Shown here: positions 1 to 11,600 of the stretch, in pieces
Numbering within the stretch: the stretch's first letter is position 1
Layout: the number at the start of each line of letters is the position of its first letter
Source of the DNA: Alviniconcha marisindica
Lineage: Eukaryota; Mollusca; Gastropoda; Provannidae
Assembly: GCA_018857735.1 (NCBI GenBank)
Contig: JABMCL010000813.1
Location: forward strand, 1,045,001 to 1,109,000
Direction: 5' to 3'
DNA length: 64,000 bases
The notes under the pieces: generated by a model
Seen by the model: the letters and a program-made list of their open reading frames with translations, nothing else
Told to the model about the DNA's origin: nothing
Databases searched by the model: none
Translations under genes and position numbers: made by a program

Positions 1-118
1 GAATGATGTAAATACACACACACACATACATACACACACGCGCGGATGCACGCGGACAGACACACACGCGCGGACGCACGCGGACAGACAGACAGACAAA
101 CACACAGACGGACACAGA
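1..118. repeat. CA/CG and GACA simple repeat
   Basis: Short alternating purine-pyrimidine runs (ACACAC, CGCGCGGACG, GACAGACAGAC) fill the left edge. This lies in an intron of the prosaposin-like gene, whose first visible exon starts at 456. The stretch 119-455 holds no recognisable feature beyond ordinary intron sequence. Confidence 0.8.
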
Positions 119-455
119 CACACTTTGTGGGCAGTCCTTTCTCGCTTCATCGAACAAGGTCATCAGTCAAAGTTTATTGCTTTTGCTGATGCGCAAACTG
201 TATGGCTGTGTTCCACACTGTAATTAAAATTTGTATATATATACTCTTTTTTTTTGTACTTTATTGTCCTTTGCGGGAAATTCCGGTCGCCTTACCCGGG
301 TAAGGCACAGCAGCCGCAGGAGCAGCGCTATCCATTCCTATCGGTTTGTGCAGTGTTTTCGTGTCTTTAGACAATAGTGTGGCTGCCAGTGTTTGGGATT
401 TTTAACGTGAGCTGTTGATGCATACAACTGTGATCGTCCTTGTTGGTGATTTCAG

Positions 456-1060
456 TGCAACAGTGTGGTGGAGCAGTACACGCCCCTGATTCTGCAGCTC
501 CTGGCCCAAAAGGACAACCCGATGGAGGTCTGCCAGGTAGGCGTGTAGCAACCGCAGCCTCTCCCTCCCTCAGCATCCTTCTGTCGTGTTCCATGGATTC
601 AGGCAGCTGCGTTGCGTGTTCTTTCGGCGGCTGTGTATTGTGTACTCTTTGAACCAAAGACACTGCATACACGTTTGGTGTCTTTCTTTCAACTAAGTTC
701 CGTGTATTCTTTCAGCTGTATTTTGTTTTCAGTTCGGTTTAATTCAGTAACACTTTTTTTTTCATCCCTGAAGAGCGGGTGGTTCCATCAGACGGGCTTA
801 TTAAAACAAAACAAAAATTTAAACAACGAGAGTAAAAATAGACAAAGTATAAACACACAGGCACTCCTGATACAAAACACGCACACATAAACGTGCACTA
901 CTGATGTAGTTACAGCAGCTACCAACTGTTGCATGTAAACACAACAAGAAGCTGTAACTCCATCGCAAACAATGGTAGTTTTGATCCAATCAGTTCACAA
1001 CACCAAGTATAATTTAACAACGAAGACTACATTTAAAATGACATCTTTTCTTGTAAAATG

Positions 1061-1100
<40 letters not shown>

Positions 1101-3083
1101 CTTTCAGCTGTAGGCTACTGTGTACATTGTGAAGGTGGGCTCTGTGCGTTCTTACAGTTGCACTGTGTGCGTTCTGAGTCTGAGCGTTCTTTCAGCTGTA
1201 TTGTTTGCATTCTGAATCTGTGCTCTGTGCGGTCTTTGAGTTGTATTGGGTTCTGAATCTGTGCTCTGTGCGTTGAGTCTTTAACTGCACTGTGCACGTT
1301 CTGAATCTGTGCTCTGTGAGTTCTTTCAGTTGTACTGTGCGCGTTCTGAATCGGTGCTCTGTGCGTTCTTTCAGTTGTACTGTGCGCGTTCTGAATCTGT
1401 GCTCTGTGCATTCTTTCAGTTGTACTGTGTGCGTTCTGAATCGGTGCTCTGTGCGTTCTTTGAGCTGTAGTGTGTGCGTTCTGAATCTGCTCTGTGCGTT
1501 CTTAGAGCTGTAGTGTGTGCGTTCTGAATCTGCTCTGTGCGTTCTTTGAGCTGTAGTGTGTGCGTTCTGAATCGGTGCTCTGTGCGTTCTTTGAGCTGTA
1601 CTGTGCGCGTTCTGAATCTGTGCTCTGTGCGTTCTTTGAGCTGTAGTGTGTGCGTTCTGAATCTGTGCTCTGTGCGTTCTTTCAACTGCACTGTGCGCGT
1701 TGTGTGACAGGACCTGGAGCTGTGCCCCAAGGCGGAGGCGGAGCTGCAGTCGGCGATAGTGGGCGTTGACGCCTGCACCTACGGCCCCGCCTACTGGTGC
1801 GCCAACATGGACAACGCCCGTCAGTGCGGGGTGAGAACCCATGCCGTCTTGGCTCTTTAAAGTCTCTCTCACACTCTGGCGCACGCATAAATGAGCCGGT
1901 TTGGCCTAGCGGTAAGGCGTTAGGCTGGTAAGCAGAGGGACCTCGGTTCGAATCCGCTTCGGCTCTCCTTTCTCTTCAAAAGTCATGGCCTGTGGACGCC
2001 GTCTTGTGACTTTGTCCCTCACAATTATGAAAGCTCTCACCGCTGCCCATCTTAATGCAGGAGTCATTCTGGCGGTGACAGTGTAGCGATAGGTATATAA
2101 TCTCCCTCTTCCCCCCACCCCAACTCCATACCCCCTTCTCCCCGTCCCTAATAAGTGGACGTTAAGCACCATGTTTACTTGGGCGCATAAACAAGTTGGA
2201 GGGGAACCCCCCTCCCCTCTCTCCTCCCGCGTGGTTTAGGGAACTATTTACCTTGCGGTGGCTGTGGCTTTCCTTCCCCCTTCCAACTGAATACTTACTG
2301 AGATTGCTGTACGTAAATTCTTGCGTGGTTTGGCGGTTGTATGGCCCGAAACCATTTTGTCTAGTGTAGGTTTATAGATTTTTCTGCATCGTTTAGTACA
2401 GCGCATTGTACCTTAAATTTGGATGGGTTCATACGCCATAGAAATTTCCATTGTTATATTATTAATACGTGACCCCGGCGGCTTTAATATAACTCCAGAC
2501 CGGACAGGCTACGTACCCTACGTAACGTCTTTGCCACATGCATTTGGTTACTCTGTATACTCTTGGTGGACTGTGATGTAACGGACGTTTGTTGTTGGTG
2601 GACTTAACTGACGTTTGTTGTTGGACTGTGATGTGCGTGCTATTTGTCGTTGTTGGACAAAGTGCTGTTTTGCTGTTAGTGCTGTAACCTGTGCTTGTTG
2701 TCGACAGATGGTGGAAGACTGTGATGTGCTATTTGTCGTTGTTGGACAAAGTGCTGTTTGCTGTTAGTGCTGTAACCTGTGCTTGTTGTCGACAGATGGT
2801 GGAAGACTGTGATGTGCTATTTGTCGTTGTTGGAGAGAGTGCTGTTTGATGTAACCTGTGCTTGTTGTCGACAGATGGTGGAAGACTGTAATGTGCTATT
2901 TGTCGTTGTTGGACAAAGTGCTGTTTGCTGTAACCTGTGCTTGTTGTCGACAGATGATGGAGGATTGTGATGTGCTATTTGTCGTTGTTGGACAAAGTGC
3001 TGTTTGCTGTTAGTGCTGTAACCTGTGCTTGTTGTCGACAGATGGTGGAAGACTGTGTGGAGAAATACGGCATGAGCCCTTGA
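456..3083 (+). CDS. PSAP: Prosaposin-like sphingolipid activator protein precursor, 3' end (partial)
   Basis: Three exons can be read: 456-536, 1711-1830 and 3042-3083 (stop TGA 3081-3083), all phase 0 with GT-AG borders; the 5' part lies outside the window. The first exon and the start of the second give the end of a saposin-B fold (CNSVVEQY...EVCQ joined to DLELCP), with the cysteine spacing of the second half of a saposin. The second exon continues with a saposin-A-type motif, CTYGPAYWC...RQCG, and the last exon adds MVEDCVEKYGMSP, which supplies the final cysteine, as at the end of vertebrate prosaposin. In the known family the precursor goes to lysosomes and is cut into small lipid-binding proteins that help hydrolases degrade sphingolipids. 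A SINE lies in the last intron. Tandem repeats just upstream copy the last acceptor (see the array at 2620-3056). A granulysin-type or other multi-saposin protein is possible, but the C-terminal saposin-A motif favours prosaposin. Confidence 0.85.
1100..1700 (+). repeat. 45-bp minisatellite in prosaposin intron
   Basis: About 14 variable copies of a unit of about 45 bp, with core GTGCGTTCTTTCAGTTGTACT; for example copies start at 1321 and 1366. It ends directly at the acceptor of the exon starting at 1711. Several units carry TTCTTTCAG in sense orientation, which looks like a 3' splice site; others have TTCTTTGAG, which removes the AG at that place. A CA run (1067-1097) precedes it. Open frames across it on both strands come from the unit length being divisible by three. 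Confidence 0.9.
1892..2185 (+). mobile_element. tRNA-derived SINE, copy 1
   Basis: The head carries RNA polymerase III box A-like (TGGCCTAGCGGTAAGGCGT) and box B-like (GGTTCGAATCC) elements of a tRNA-like unit. A unique body follows and the tail ends GGACGTTAAGCACCATG. A second copy lies at 63296-63565, with matching stretches such as TTCGGCTCTCCTTTCTCTTC and GTGACAGTGTAGCGATA. The insertion is in the last intron of the prosaposin-like gene. It is not a functional tRNA: the acceptor stem does not close. Confidence 0.85.
2186..2619. other. Intron sequence, nothing recognised
   Basis: This is ordinary intron between the SINE and the acceptor array. From about 2560 the sequence has GTTGTTGGTGGACT-type motifs that look like decayed forms of the repeat unit that follows. 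Confidence 0.5.
2620..3056 (+). repeat. 79/88-bp tandem array repeating the last prosaposin acceptor and exon start
   Basis: Five copies of the context CTTGTTGTCGACAG followed by ATG(G/A)TGGA(A/G)GA(C/T)TGT. The exon-start positions are 2708, 2796, 2875, 2954 and 3042, spaced 88, 79, 79 and 88 bp. Only the last copy runs into the true ending (VEKYGMSP and stop). In phase 0 copies 1 and 4 read on as DVLFVVVGQSAVCC then stop, copy 2 as DVLFVVVGESAV then stop, and copy 3 for 31 residues. Every copy keeps the cysteine the saposin-A motif needs. Confidence 0.93.
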
Positions 3084-3271
3084 TCCTCAAGTTGATGCCG
3101 ACACTGTGGTGCGGAAACATTTTGAGTGTGCCCGAGTGTATCAACCCAACGTTCAGCTGTGCAATAACTAGTTATGAAACAACCGTTACACTGCCGTTTT
3201 GTCACAGCAGTCAGATAATGATGCTGTTGCTGATGGACTGTATGTTTGTACGTGTATAATTAAGGAAAAAC

Positions 3272-3277
3272 AATAAA
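3272..3277 (+). terminator. Poly(A) signal of the prosaposin-like gene
   Basis: AATAAA lies 189 bases after the stop codon. A poly-C run and a CA/CT microsatellite (about 3340-3420) follow, then about 450 bases up to the stop of the convergent CWC22 gene with nothing else recognised. Confidence 0.7.
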
Positions 3278-3339
3278 CGGCAAAAATCATACTTTTGTGA
3301 CGGGTTGAGGTATTTTGCATCGCTATTTTGTTTCAAGGA

Positions 3340-3371
<32 letters not shown>

Positions 3372-3885
3372 CAAACACACTCACCCACATTCTCTCTCTC
3401 CCTCTCTCTGTCACACACACTTTCTTCTTGAAGACGCAATAGGGGTTTTTCAACACAATTTCAATTTTCCACCATTCTATCACATGGAGTCATTCATGAT
3501 CATATTAAGCAGAATCAAGTCAATCACCACAGTGTCCGTTTACACATAATAGAAACGATCAAATCCAAGCACTCATAATCCGTTACATACACATTAGCAG
3601 TGTACTTGAAACAGGAGCAAATGTCAAAGGTTCACACCACGTTCACACGGACCATACACAGCAGTAAGAAAAGCGCCGCAGCATCCCGCGCAAAAACCGA
3701 GTTCACAGACGCGAAACGACAACCCACACATTACATCGTACACATCATTCAAAGGAACTTTCAACCAATTTTTGATACATTAACAAGTTTGTGAAAAAGA
3801 CGTGGAAACGGTGGGGAGCACACGCGAACACACACACACACACACACACAGGGCCCAGACTGACTGCATAATTACATCAGTGACC

Positions 3886-5699
3886 TCAGCGACGTCGCTT
3901 GTCCCTGCCCCTCTCCCGGCTGACCTCCCTCTCACTCCGGCTGGAGGCCTTGCGCCGGTCGTCCATGTCGCGCGACATCGAGCGCCTCCTGTGGACCACC
4001 TCATCGTTCCTCGCCCGCCCCTTGTCCTTCCGCGGGGGTGGGGAGAGGGAGCGCCCGCCCCCTCGTCCGTCCATGTCGCGGTAACCCTCCATGCCGCCTC
4101 TGCGGCGGTCTCCGTCTCGGACGACCTCGCCGTGGTTCATCTCCCGACGGCTGGTGACCGGTGGAGACCGGCCCATGTCTCTGCGGTCCGAGCGAGGGCT
4201 GTCCAGCTCCACCCTGCCGCCGCTGCGGTCCCGGCCCCGGTCCATGGCTCGGCCCCGGTCCAGCTCGTCCCGGCTACGGTCCAAGTCCGCTCTCCCTCTC
4301 TCCCCGTCGCCCCTCGACCGGTCCATGCCGCGGTCCGGCTCTCCTCTCCCGCCCCGGTCCAGGTCGCCCCCTCCTCTCTGGTTTCTGTCCACGTCCCCCC
4401 TCCTCCTGTCCATCTCCCCCCTCCCCCGGTCCATGGCCCGGTCCATGTCCCCCGCCCTGCCGCCTCCTCTCTCCAGCCGCTCCACTTCGCCGCCTCTCCC
4501 TCTCTCAAAGTCTCCCCGCCCTCTCTCCGGATCTCCCCGCCCCCTCTCCGCGCCCCGCCCTCTCTCCAGACTCCTGTCCAAGTCCCCCCGGCCCCTGTCC
4601 CCCATCCTGTCCACGTCGCCCCGGCCCCTGTCCAGGCTGCGGTCCAGGTCGGCCCCCCGCCCCACGCGCCGGGACGGGCTGTCCAAGCGGCGCGGGGGCG
4701 ACTCCATCTCCCGTCTCATCATGCGGGGCGGGGGGGTCAGGGGGTCGCGCATCCTGACGCCGTGGGGCGGGCTGTCCAGGTCGCGGCTGTTCTCGTAGCG
4801 AGGCGGGCTGTCCAGGTCGTGGCGGTCCATCTGGCGGGGCAGGTCGTCCAGGTCGCGCCTGTCGTACACCCCGCGGGGCCCCAGGTCCATGTCCATCCGG
4901 TCCGCCCGGCGGGGGGGCGGCGGGGGGCTGTCGTAGTCCCCCCGCCGCAGGGGGGGCGAGGCCCGGGGGTGGCGGTCCAGCGCGTGGGGCGGCGGAGACG
5001 GGTCCAGCTCCGGCTCCCGCCGGTCGGACCGGCGCGGGGGGTAGTCGTCGGGCGGGCCGTCCCGCCGCCCCACGGGGGACAGGTCCCTCCGGCCGCCGCC
5101 CCGCCGGTCCAGCATGGCCTCGTAGCCGTCCGACGGCCTCCCCGGGCGGCCCCCCAGCCCCGGCGGCGACCCGGCCAGGCCCCGCGCCATCTCCTCCCTG
5201 TCCGCGCGGTAGAAGGCTCGGTCGGCCTGGTCGCGGTCCGAGCCCTGCTCGAAGCTGCTGCTGCCGCGCGGGTCGCGGTCCGAGTTGCGGCGGCGCTGGC
5301 CCGCCCGGCCCTCCAGGTGGCTCAGGCGGCGGCTCTGGCGCGCCTGCTTCTTCTTCTGCTTGTCGCGCCCCTTCTTGCCGCGCCGCTCCGGGCGGGACGA
5401 GTGCGAGCGGCGCAGGTCGGGCGGGTCGACGAGGGTCATGCCCTTGGGCAGGCTCAGCTTCAGCAGCTTGTCCTCGATGCGAGGGCGGCCCTCCGAGCCC
5501 CGCCCGTTCACCCGCTGCCCGCTGTCCGGGCGCTGACCCTCCGCTCGCTCGCCGTGCCGCTCCGTTCGCCGCTCCTCCCGGGACTGCGGCGGCTTGCCCT
5601 TCCGCGCCCCTTTCGGCTTGCTCGACGCTTTCTGGCTCTTCCTCCTCTTCTTCTTGCGGCCGGCTGCAGAGTCCGAGGAGCTGTCCGAATCGTCCGAAT
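3886..5699 (-). other. CWC22: Terminal exon of CWC22: GC-rich coding tail of about 604 aa
   Basis: This single exon begins with a Ser/Asp run and a basic patch ([10 protein letters not shown]), then [18 protein letters not shown], the only part that does not look low-complexity. Next come repeated SPPR motifs ([14 protein letters not shown]), at least ten RGRGD(L/V)(D/E)R-type repeats, and a basic end, RDKRRR. It is far richer in GC than the introns around it. Arg-Gly-Arg and Ser-Pro repeats suggest RNA contact, condensate behaviour and kinase sites; this is inference. The other strand stays open over nearly the same span, as expected from biased composition. Confidence 0.85.
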
Positions 5700-8600
5700 C
5701 TGGAAGCATACACTCTCGACTGAACGGAATCTCGCGAACAAAAAGGCCCGCGTTAAGGCATTTTCCGAGTAGGGCATTTGCTACCAGCATCGCCGAAAGA
5801 CTTTTTTTTTTCCAGTAGTTAGTTCTTGGATCTTAACAGCTCATCGACCACACAGTCAGGCGGGATGAATACGACTTTAAGTAATAGGGGAAACAACATC
5901 CACACTCATATAAATAAGCTAACAGGGCTTTATTGTTTACTGCAGTATAGAAGCTTCTCCAGCATAACTTTTGAGAAATTGCAACAGTAAAATAATTATC
6001 TGTTATGGATAAAAGTCAAGGTAACTACATGTATCATGTAAATCACCAATTAATCAAATAATCCCATTTTACCAGCTTGGGGGGGGGGGGGGGGGGGGGG
6101 GGGGAGGCAGGGGGGTATTTGGCTGCTGAATGACCAGAAAGTTGATCCGTTCTTAAAAAGTTACTGCACAAAGTTGAACTTCCCATGACTACCAAACACA
6201 CTACATGGACCCAAAAAGATGATCAGTGACCTTTCTGGAAAGGATATGGAAGTGATTTACTTTAAGACAGAACCTTTCAAGACTTTCCAAAATAAAATAC
6301 CTGAATCTGAACTGTCGGAGGAGCCAGACGAGCTATCCGAACTGTCCGAGTCAGAGCTGTCTGAATCCGAACTGTCTGAGGACGAACTGGAGGCCTCCTT
6401 CTGCTGCTGCTGCAGTTGCTGCTCCTGCTGCTGCTTTTGCTGCAGCAGCTGCTTGGAGATGCCCTTGAGGTGCTCGCGGAGGTCCTCCCTGAGGAAATGA
6501 AGCCAGAAATCACAAACATGTCAACAAAGTGTCTTCTGTCACGAGGAATCCCACCTGCTGAAAGCAGCATTCCGCCTGCGACTAGTGCAAGCATCACACA
6601 CACAACCTTCCCCTTTCACTGCACACTACTCTGCCTGCCCACCCCACCCCCCTTCCCCCCAACTAAACACATTTGTTTTCCAGATATGGACAAGAACGAA
6701 TGCTTTCTGATGACACAAAACTGCAATAAAAAAAGGAGAAATGACGTATCTTTTTTTCTGAATGTTGGCAGTCAATTTTTCTTTACTTCTAGCATTAACA
6801 TTTTTGCTTTCCTTATAAAATGACAATACCCAATATAGGTGAAAGATAAAATGCTGCAGCAGATGAAAAAACCCAAACCCCAAAGTCCATCTCAGGGAAG
6901 CAAGTCAAAGTTGTGAGGTTTGAGAAGTTGGCTTACGTAAGTCCTCCAAGGCCGATGGTAGTGAAGAAGTTGATGGCAAAGCGGGTGTCCTTGGGGTTGT
7001 TGCGGGGCAGGATTCCTTCAAAGAATTCTTGAAGAGTTCTGCATGAAACACAAATTATAATCATAATTAAAAAATCTCAGCGGGCAGTAAGAACATAAAC
7101 CAATACATAACCGTAGACCAGTACACAAAATCTTGCACTGTGTGCATCACATCAACCTCAAATGCAAGGTGAAGAATGGGGGAGATCCCACAAGGAAACT
7201 ATAACTTTGTATAAGAAAGATCCCCTCAGTTCAAAGTGCTTTAGATCATCATCTTGTTGTTTTACTTACAAAACAGGATAGGTGAACAGAATTAGAGAAA
7301 TGAAGATTGTAACCCATCTGGGTGAAAAAAAGGAGCTATCAGTGATAGGCCTGACCGAGGTCAAGTGATGCAGCTTTCCCTGATATAACTGTCATGGTCG
7401 ACTGGGAATAAAAAGCCAATCCCCCCCTCCCCCCACAGGAGAAGGAACTCCTGTACTGTCTTTTATAACTCTGAGCCCTTGAAATATAGTGATAATAATA
7501 ATGGGTACTTAGAGTTTTTATGTTTTGGTTTGACACAGAGAAAGCATTATTCCAGGTAATTTTGGGTTTGCTATAACTAAGTATTAGTGTATGCAGATTG
7601 AGAGAAAGGGGGCGTATGTATAAGAGAGTGCATGTGCGTGTGGTTCATGATTTGAGATATGTTCTTTGTTGTACGATTGAACGACGGCTTTGATTTCCTA
7701 CTGGGATTAATAAAGTATATTGTTATTGTTGTTATTGTTATTAACCTGCACTGGCCCTAAGCACCAACAGACTGTTTAAACGTACATATACTGGCAACAA
7801 AGATTCAACACACACACACTCTCACTGAAACACCAAAAACTGTTTGAAAAACTAAGGGCATCCAAATTTTGACTTGGCTATGACAAACAGATTATTTAAA
7901 CTGCCAACTACCATGACCACAACAATAACAGAAGTCAGCAAAACAGAGGGGAGAATAACTTAGGAGAGCTTGTCTTCTTGAGGGTGAACAGTGCTGAATA
8001 CAAGGAGAACAGCGAACTCACGGGTCTCGGAGCCGGCCGTTCAGTTTAGGGAGTCCCAGGTATTCCGACAGCTCCAGAAAGAGAATTTTGATGAAGATTC
8101 GACTGGCTGAGGTTGTGTCTTCCTCCGTCAGCTTCATACAGCTCATCACCTGGCAACACACCATGTCATCATCTTACTGTCTCTCGCCAGAATGTCGGGG
8201 CTAAAGCTAAACGTTTCTTATGCTAAAAATACCCTGCCAGGATTACCGTCAGCTACAGACAAACTCCATTACTGAAATCCCTAAGTTGGAGTGCATCTGC
8301 CAGCATGGCATGCAATGTTGCATTTGTATGCACACAAAGTTATGCACAAGTGTTGGGATTTGGTTGCACGTGCTCCCTTCCCACCCAACACTGGGTGCAC
8401 CTGAGGGCTTTTAGCTGTAATGCTTACCAATTACACACACACTTTCCAAAAGACAGTCCTTTCCTTACTGCCCTCATGCAGAACAGCAAATAAAGCTAGG
8501 AAATATCGGTACCATTGATCCTTTCATCTAACTTTTCAATGCCAGGCAAACGTGTGGTGTGTTTTTGGTGTTTTTTAAAGAAACCATGTAACATCACACA

Positions 8601-11600
8601 ATAAGAAAGAGGAGGGTATTTATTTTAAAAGCATTTTCTGAGGTGCTGTGCTGTACTGACCCCCCAGGAAATGGCGTCGGTGTGCAGCAGGTGAGCAAAG
8701 AACTTGGCCACATTCCGCAGCTTGTTTGTTTCCAGGCGGTGGATCGTCTCAAACTGCTCTCGGAAAATGTTCTGGAAGGGTTCCATGTACTTCTTGTCCA
8801 GCTGGCAGAATCGCTGTAACATCAATGAGGCCTTGGTTGCAATGAGCCTGCATGTGGATGTGTGTGTCTCTCTGTCCCTGTGTGTGTTTCTCCGTCCCTC
8901 TGTGTATGTTCTCTTTCCTTGTATGTTCTCTGTCCCTGTGTGTGTCTCTGTCCCTGTGTGTCTGTTCTCTGTTCCTGTGTCTCTCTGTCCCTCTGTGAGA
9001 CTGTGTGTGTTCTCTGTCCCCGTGTCTCTCTGTCCCCCTGTGTGTATGTTCTCTGTCCATGCGTCTCTGCCCCTCTGTGCGTCTCTCTCTGTCCCTCTGT
9101 GTATGTTCTCTGTCCCTGTGTGTCTCTCTTTGTCCCTCTGTGTGTCTGTTCTCTGTCCCTGTGTGTGGCTCTCTGTCCCTCTGTGTCTGTTCTCTGTCCA
9201 TGTGTGTGTGTGTCTCCCTGTTCCTCTGTGTGTGTGCGGGCGTCTCTGCCCCCTGTGCGTGTGTCACCCTCTGTGTGTGCATGCTTAAGAATGTGTGAAA
9301 ATGTAAGCATGTAAAAAAAGAAAATTACATTTACATACAAAACCATGTTTTGTTGATTATCCTAACTGCACTCTGTCTCGAGGCGACAATAAAATAAAAT
9401 GTATTACAGACCTGAGCAAGAAGACCGTAGAATTTCTCATATGTTCTGAGTTGAGCACAGCAGTCAATGATCATGTAACACAGTTCAACCTGAAAGCAAA
9501 AGAAGCACCCAAAAAACAACTTAGATTGATGCGGACATTATGATACACAGCCAACTGGAGTGGTACACATAAAAAGATGGTTCAAGTTTTGGATAGGCAC
9601 GGCACTAAAAGTTGTTCAGAAGGAGGCATTATGTTGGCATAAAACACAGACAATGGGCCGCTTAAGAGATCCACACACTCTCTCCACCCCTACACATTCA
9701 GCAGATCATTTACTAGATTCAGCACATCATTTATCAACACACACATATATATAGATATACACCTCTCTCTCTCATCTTCCCCTGGTATAAGGTTTGGGAT
9801 GAATTTCCAATGAGATACTTTTGTCCACAACGTTGGGGCTAAAGCAAAATGTGTGTTAAGGATCATGCCAGAATAACTTTCAGCCACAGTAATTTTCATG
9901 ACCCGATAAACTGCACCACTGAAATCTCTGAACTTGCTGACTGAGTGGTGGGTAACACTGCACTTGTATGCCTGCACAGGCGCGGGGAGATGGTTGCCTC
10001 AGCTACCTTCTCACCCAACACTGGGTAAAACGTGAGGGTTTTAGCTGAGGAACATCTACAACCAACTGACCTCCTGCCCGGGTTTAAATTCCATCTTGAG
10101 CAGCTTGTGAGCACACTCCTCAAAGTCGAGACTGGACTGGATGGTGAGGTAGATGGTGCGACGTAGTGCCACCATGTTGGTCTCCGTCTGGTCAATGATG
10201 TCAGTCTTGCCATCCTCTGCACAAAGCCGCAAGGTAGTGTCAAAGAAAACCCACCACAATGGTTAAGACATATATATACCAAAGCAGGCTTTTTAATGTT
10301 TATCATTTCTTTTATTTTAAACTCAAAGGCCCAGATGACTGTAAAAGCATTCTGAGCATTATTTCAGGAAAAACCCAAACATATGCATTTTTTCAGTGCA
10401 TAAAAACTTTGGTCATGAAAAGATATTTTCACTTTCTGTTTCTCATGCTCTTAAAGTAAAAATCCAAGGTTTTTAAGTATGCAAAATGACCACTGAAATG
10501 ATTGACAAATGAGTCACTAGTTTCAGATTTAATTAAATGAAAAAATGTTTAATTGGGTTTTAATCGATTTTATTTTCTGTAGGCTGGCCGAGACTACAGT
10601 CTCGAGTTCTCCATCAGTCATGTGACTTTCCCGGAAGTGACGTCTTAGATTCTTCAGTAAACTGTGTATGCGTGTGGTCAACAAAAAAGTTAACTATGCC
10701 GGCCTACTGTGTTTCCGCAAACTGTAACAATTCGCAGACAACCCCAGGTATAACAATGCACGAGCTCCTGTGCAATCGACCTGCAGTGAGGCGAAAGTGG
10801 ATTAAATTTATACAATTCAAATGAGCTGATTTTCTTGCTGCGCCGCATCACGCCCATTTGTGTAGCGAGCACTTCAGTGAGTGCGATTTCCCAAACCCCA
10901 TGGAATACTGCATGGGGTTTGCTTCGAAGCTGACACTATGTTCCGGTACTCTTTCAAAATCCTGCCTGACAGGCTCAAACTGATATGGTTGTATCCTTGT
11001 GGGTCACTCGGGCAAAGTATCAGTTTCATCTTCGGAGCTCAAGTTGGCCATTTTGCAGTGACTCCCCAGAGTGACGCAGTAGGCATATGGTCACGTGATT
11101 TGGGCGTCATGGCGACGCTTGCGGTACGACAGAAAATGCCTTTTTTCATGCATTTATAACCCTCAGATCACAGTTTCACCTACATCATCGTTCTCAGAGA
11201 GATTTAACGGAAATCGTGTCAAAAATCACCCCTAACCTTGGACCTGTCCTTTAAGAATCAGCCAAGTACTTACCAGAAGAGCAAGCTGCAGTCATCAAGA
11301 CGTCACTCCAGTTTCTGCAAGTTACTGTTTGCCACGGAAGGTCCATCAGAACACCACTCATTAGCACAAAAAGGGCACATAATAAAAATAAAAATCATGG
11401 GAGTCAAAAAAAGATGGACATGTTACCTTTTTCATCGTCGTCGTCATCATCATCACTGGAGTCACCAGAACCAGACTCCTCCCCTGAGCCTCCTTCATCT
11501 GAGCTGCCTTCGTCCAGGATTTCTGCACAAACATTTGACAGTCTTCACAATGCTTTCCCACGCAGGGCTGGTAAAAATCTGTCTTCTCACAAACAAGAGC

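Noticed and set aside
1192..1884. 230-aa frame on the - strand across the prosaposin intron
   Set aside because: It is made of minisatellite repeats (period 45, divisible by three) and is antisense to real exons.
1892..1970. Possible tRNA gene
   Set aside because: It has A and B boxes but no pairing acceptor stem, and a repeat body and tail follow. It is a SINE head.
4505..5713. 402-aa Gly/Ala/Pro-rich frame on the - strand
   Set aside because: It is an alternative frame of the same exon. The phase from the upstream exon at 6301 selects the 3886-ending frame.
3802..5772. 656-aa open frame on the + strand (Ala/Pro/Val-rich)
   Set aside because: It is the complement of the GC-rich last exon of CWC22, whose frame joins exactly to the upstream conserved exons. 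Biased codons keep the other strand open.
8704..9346. Long frames on both strands (150-194 aa, Cys/Val/Ser- or Thr/Arg/Glu-rich)
   Set aside because: They are translations of the CTCTGTCCCTGTGTGT repeat; nothing conserved.
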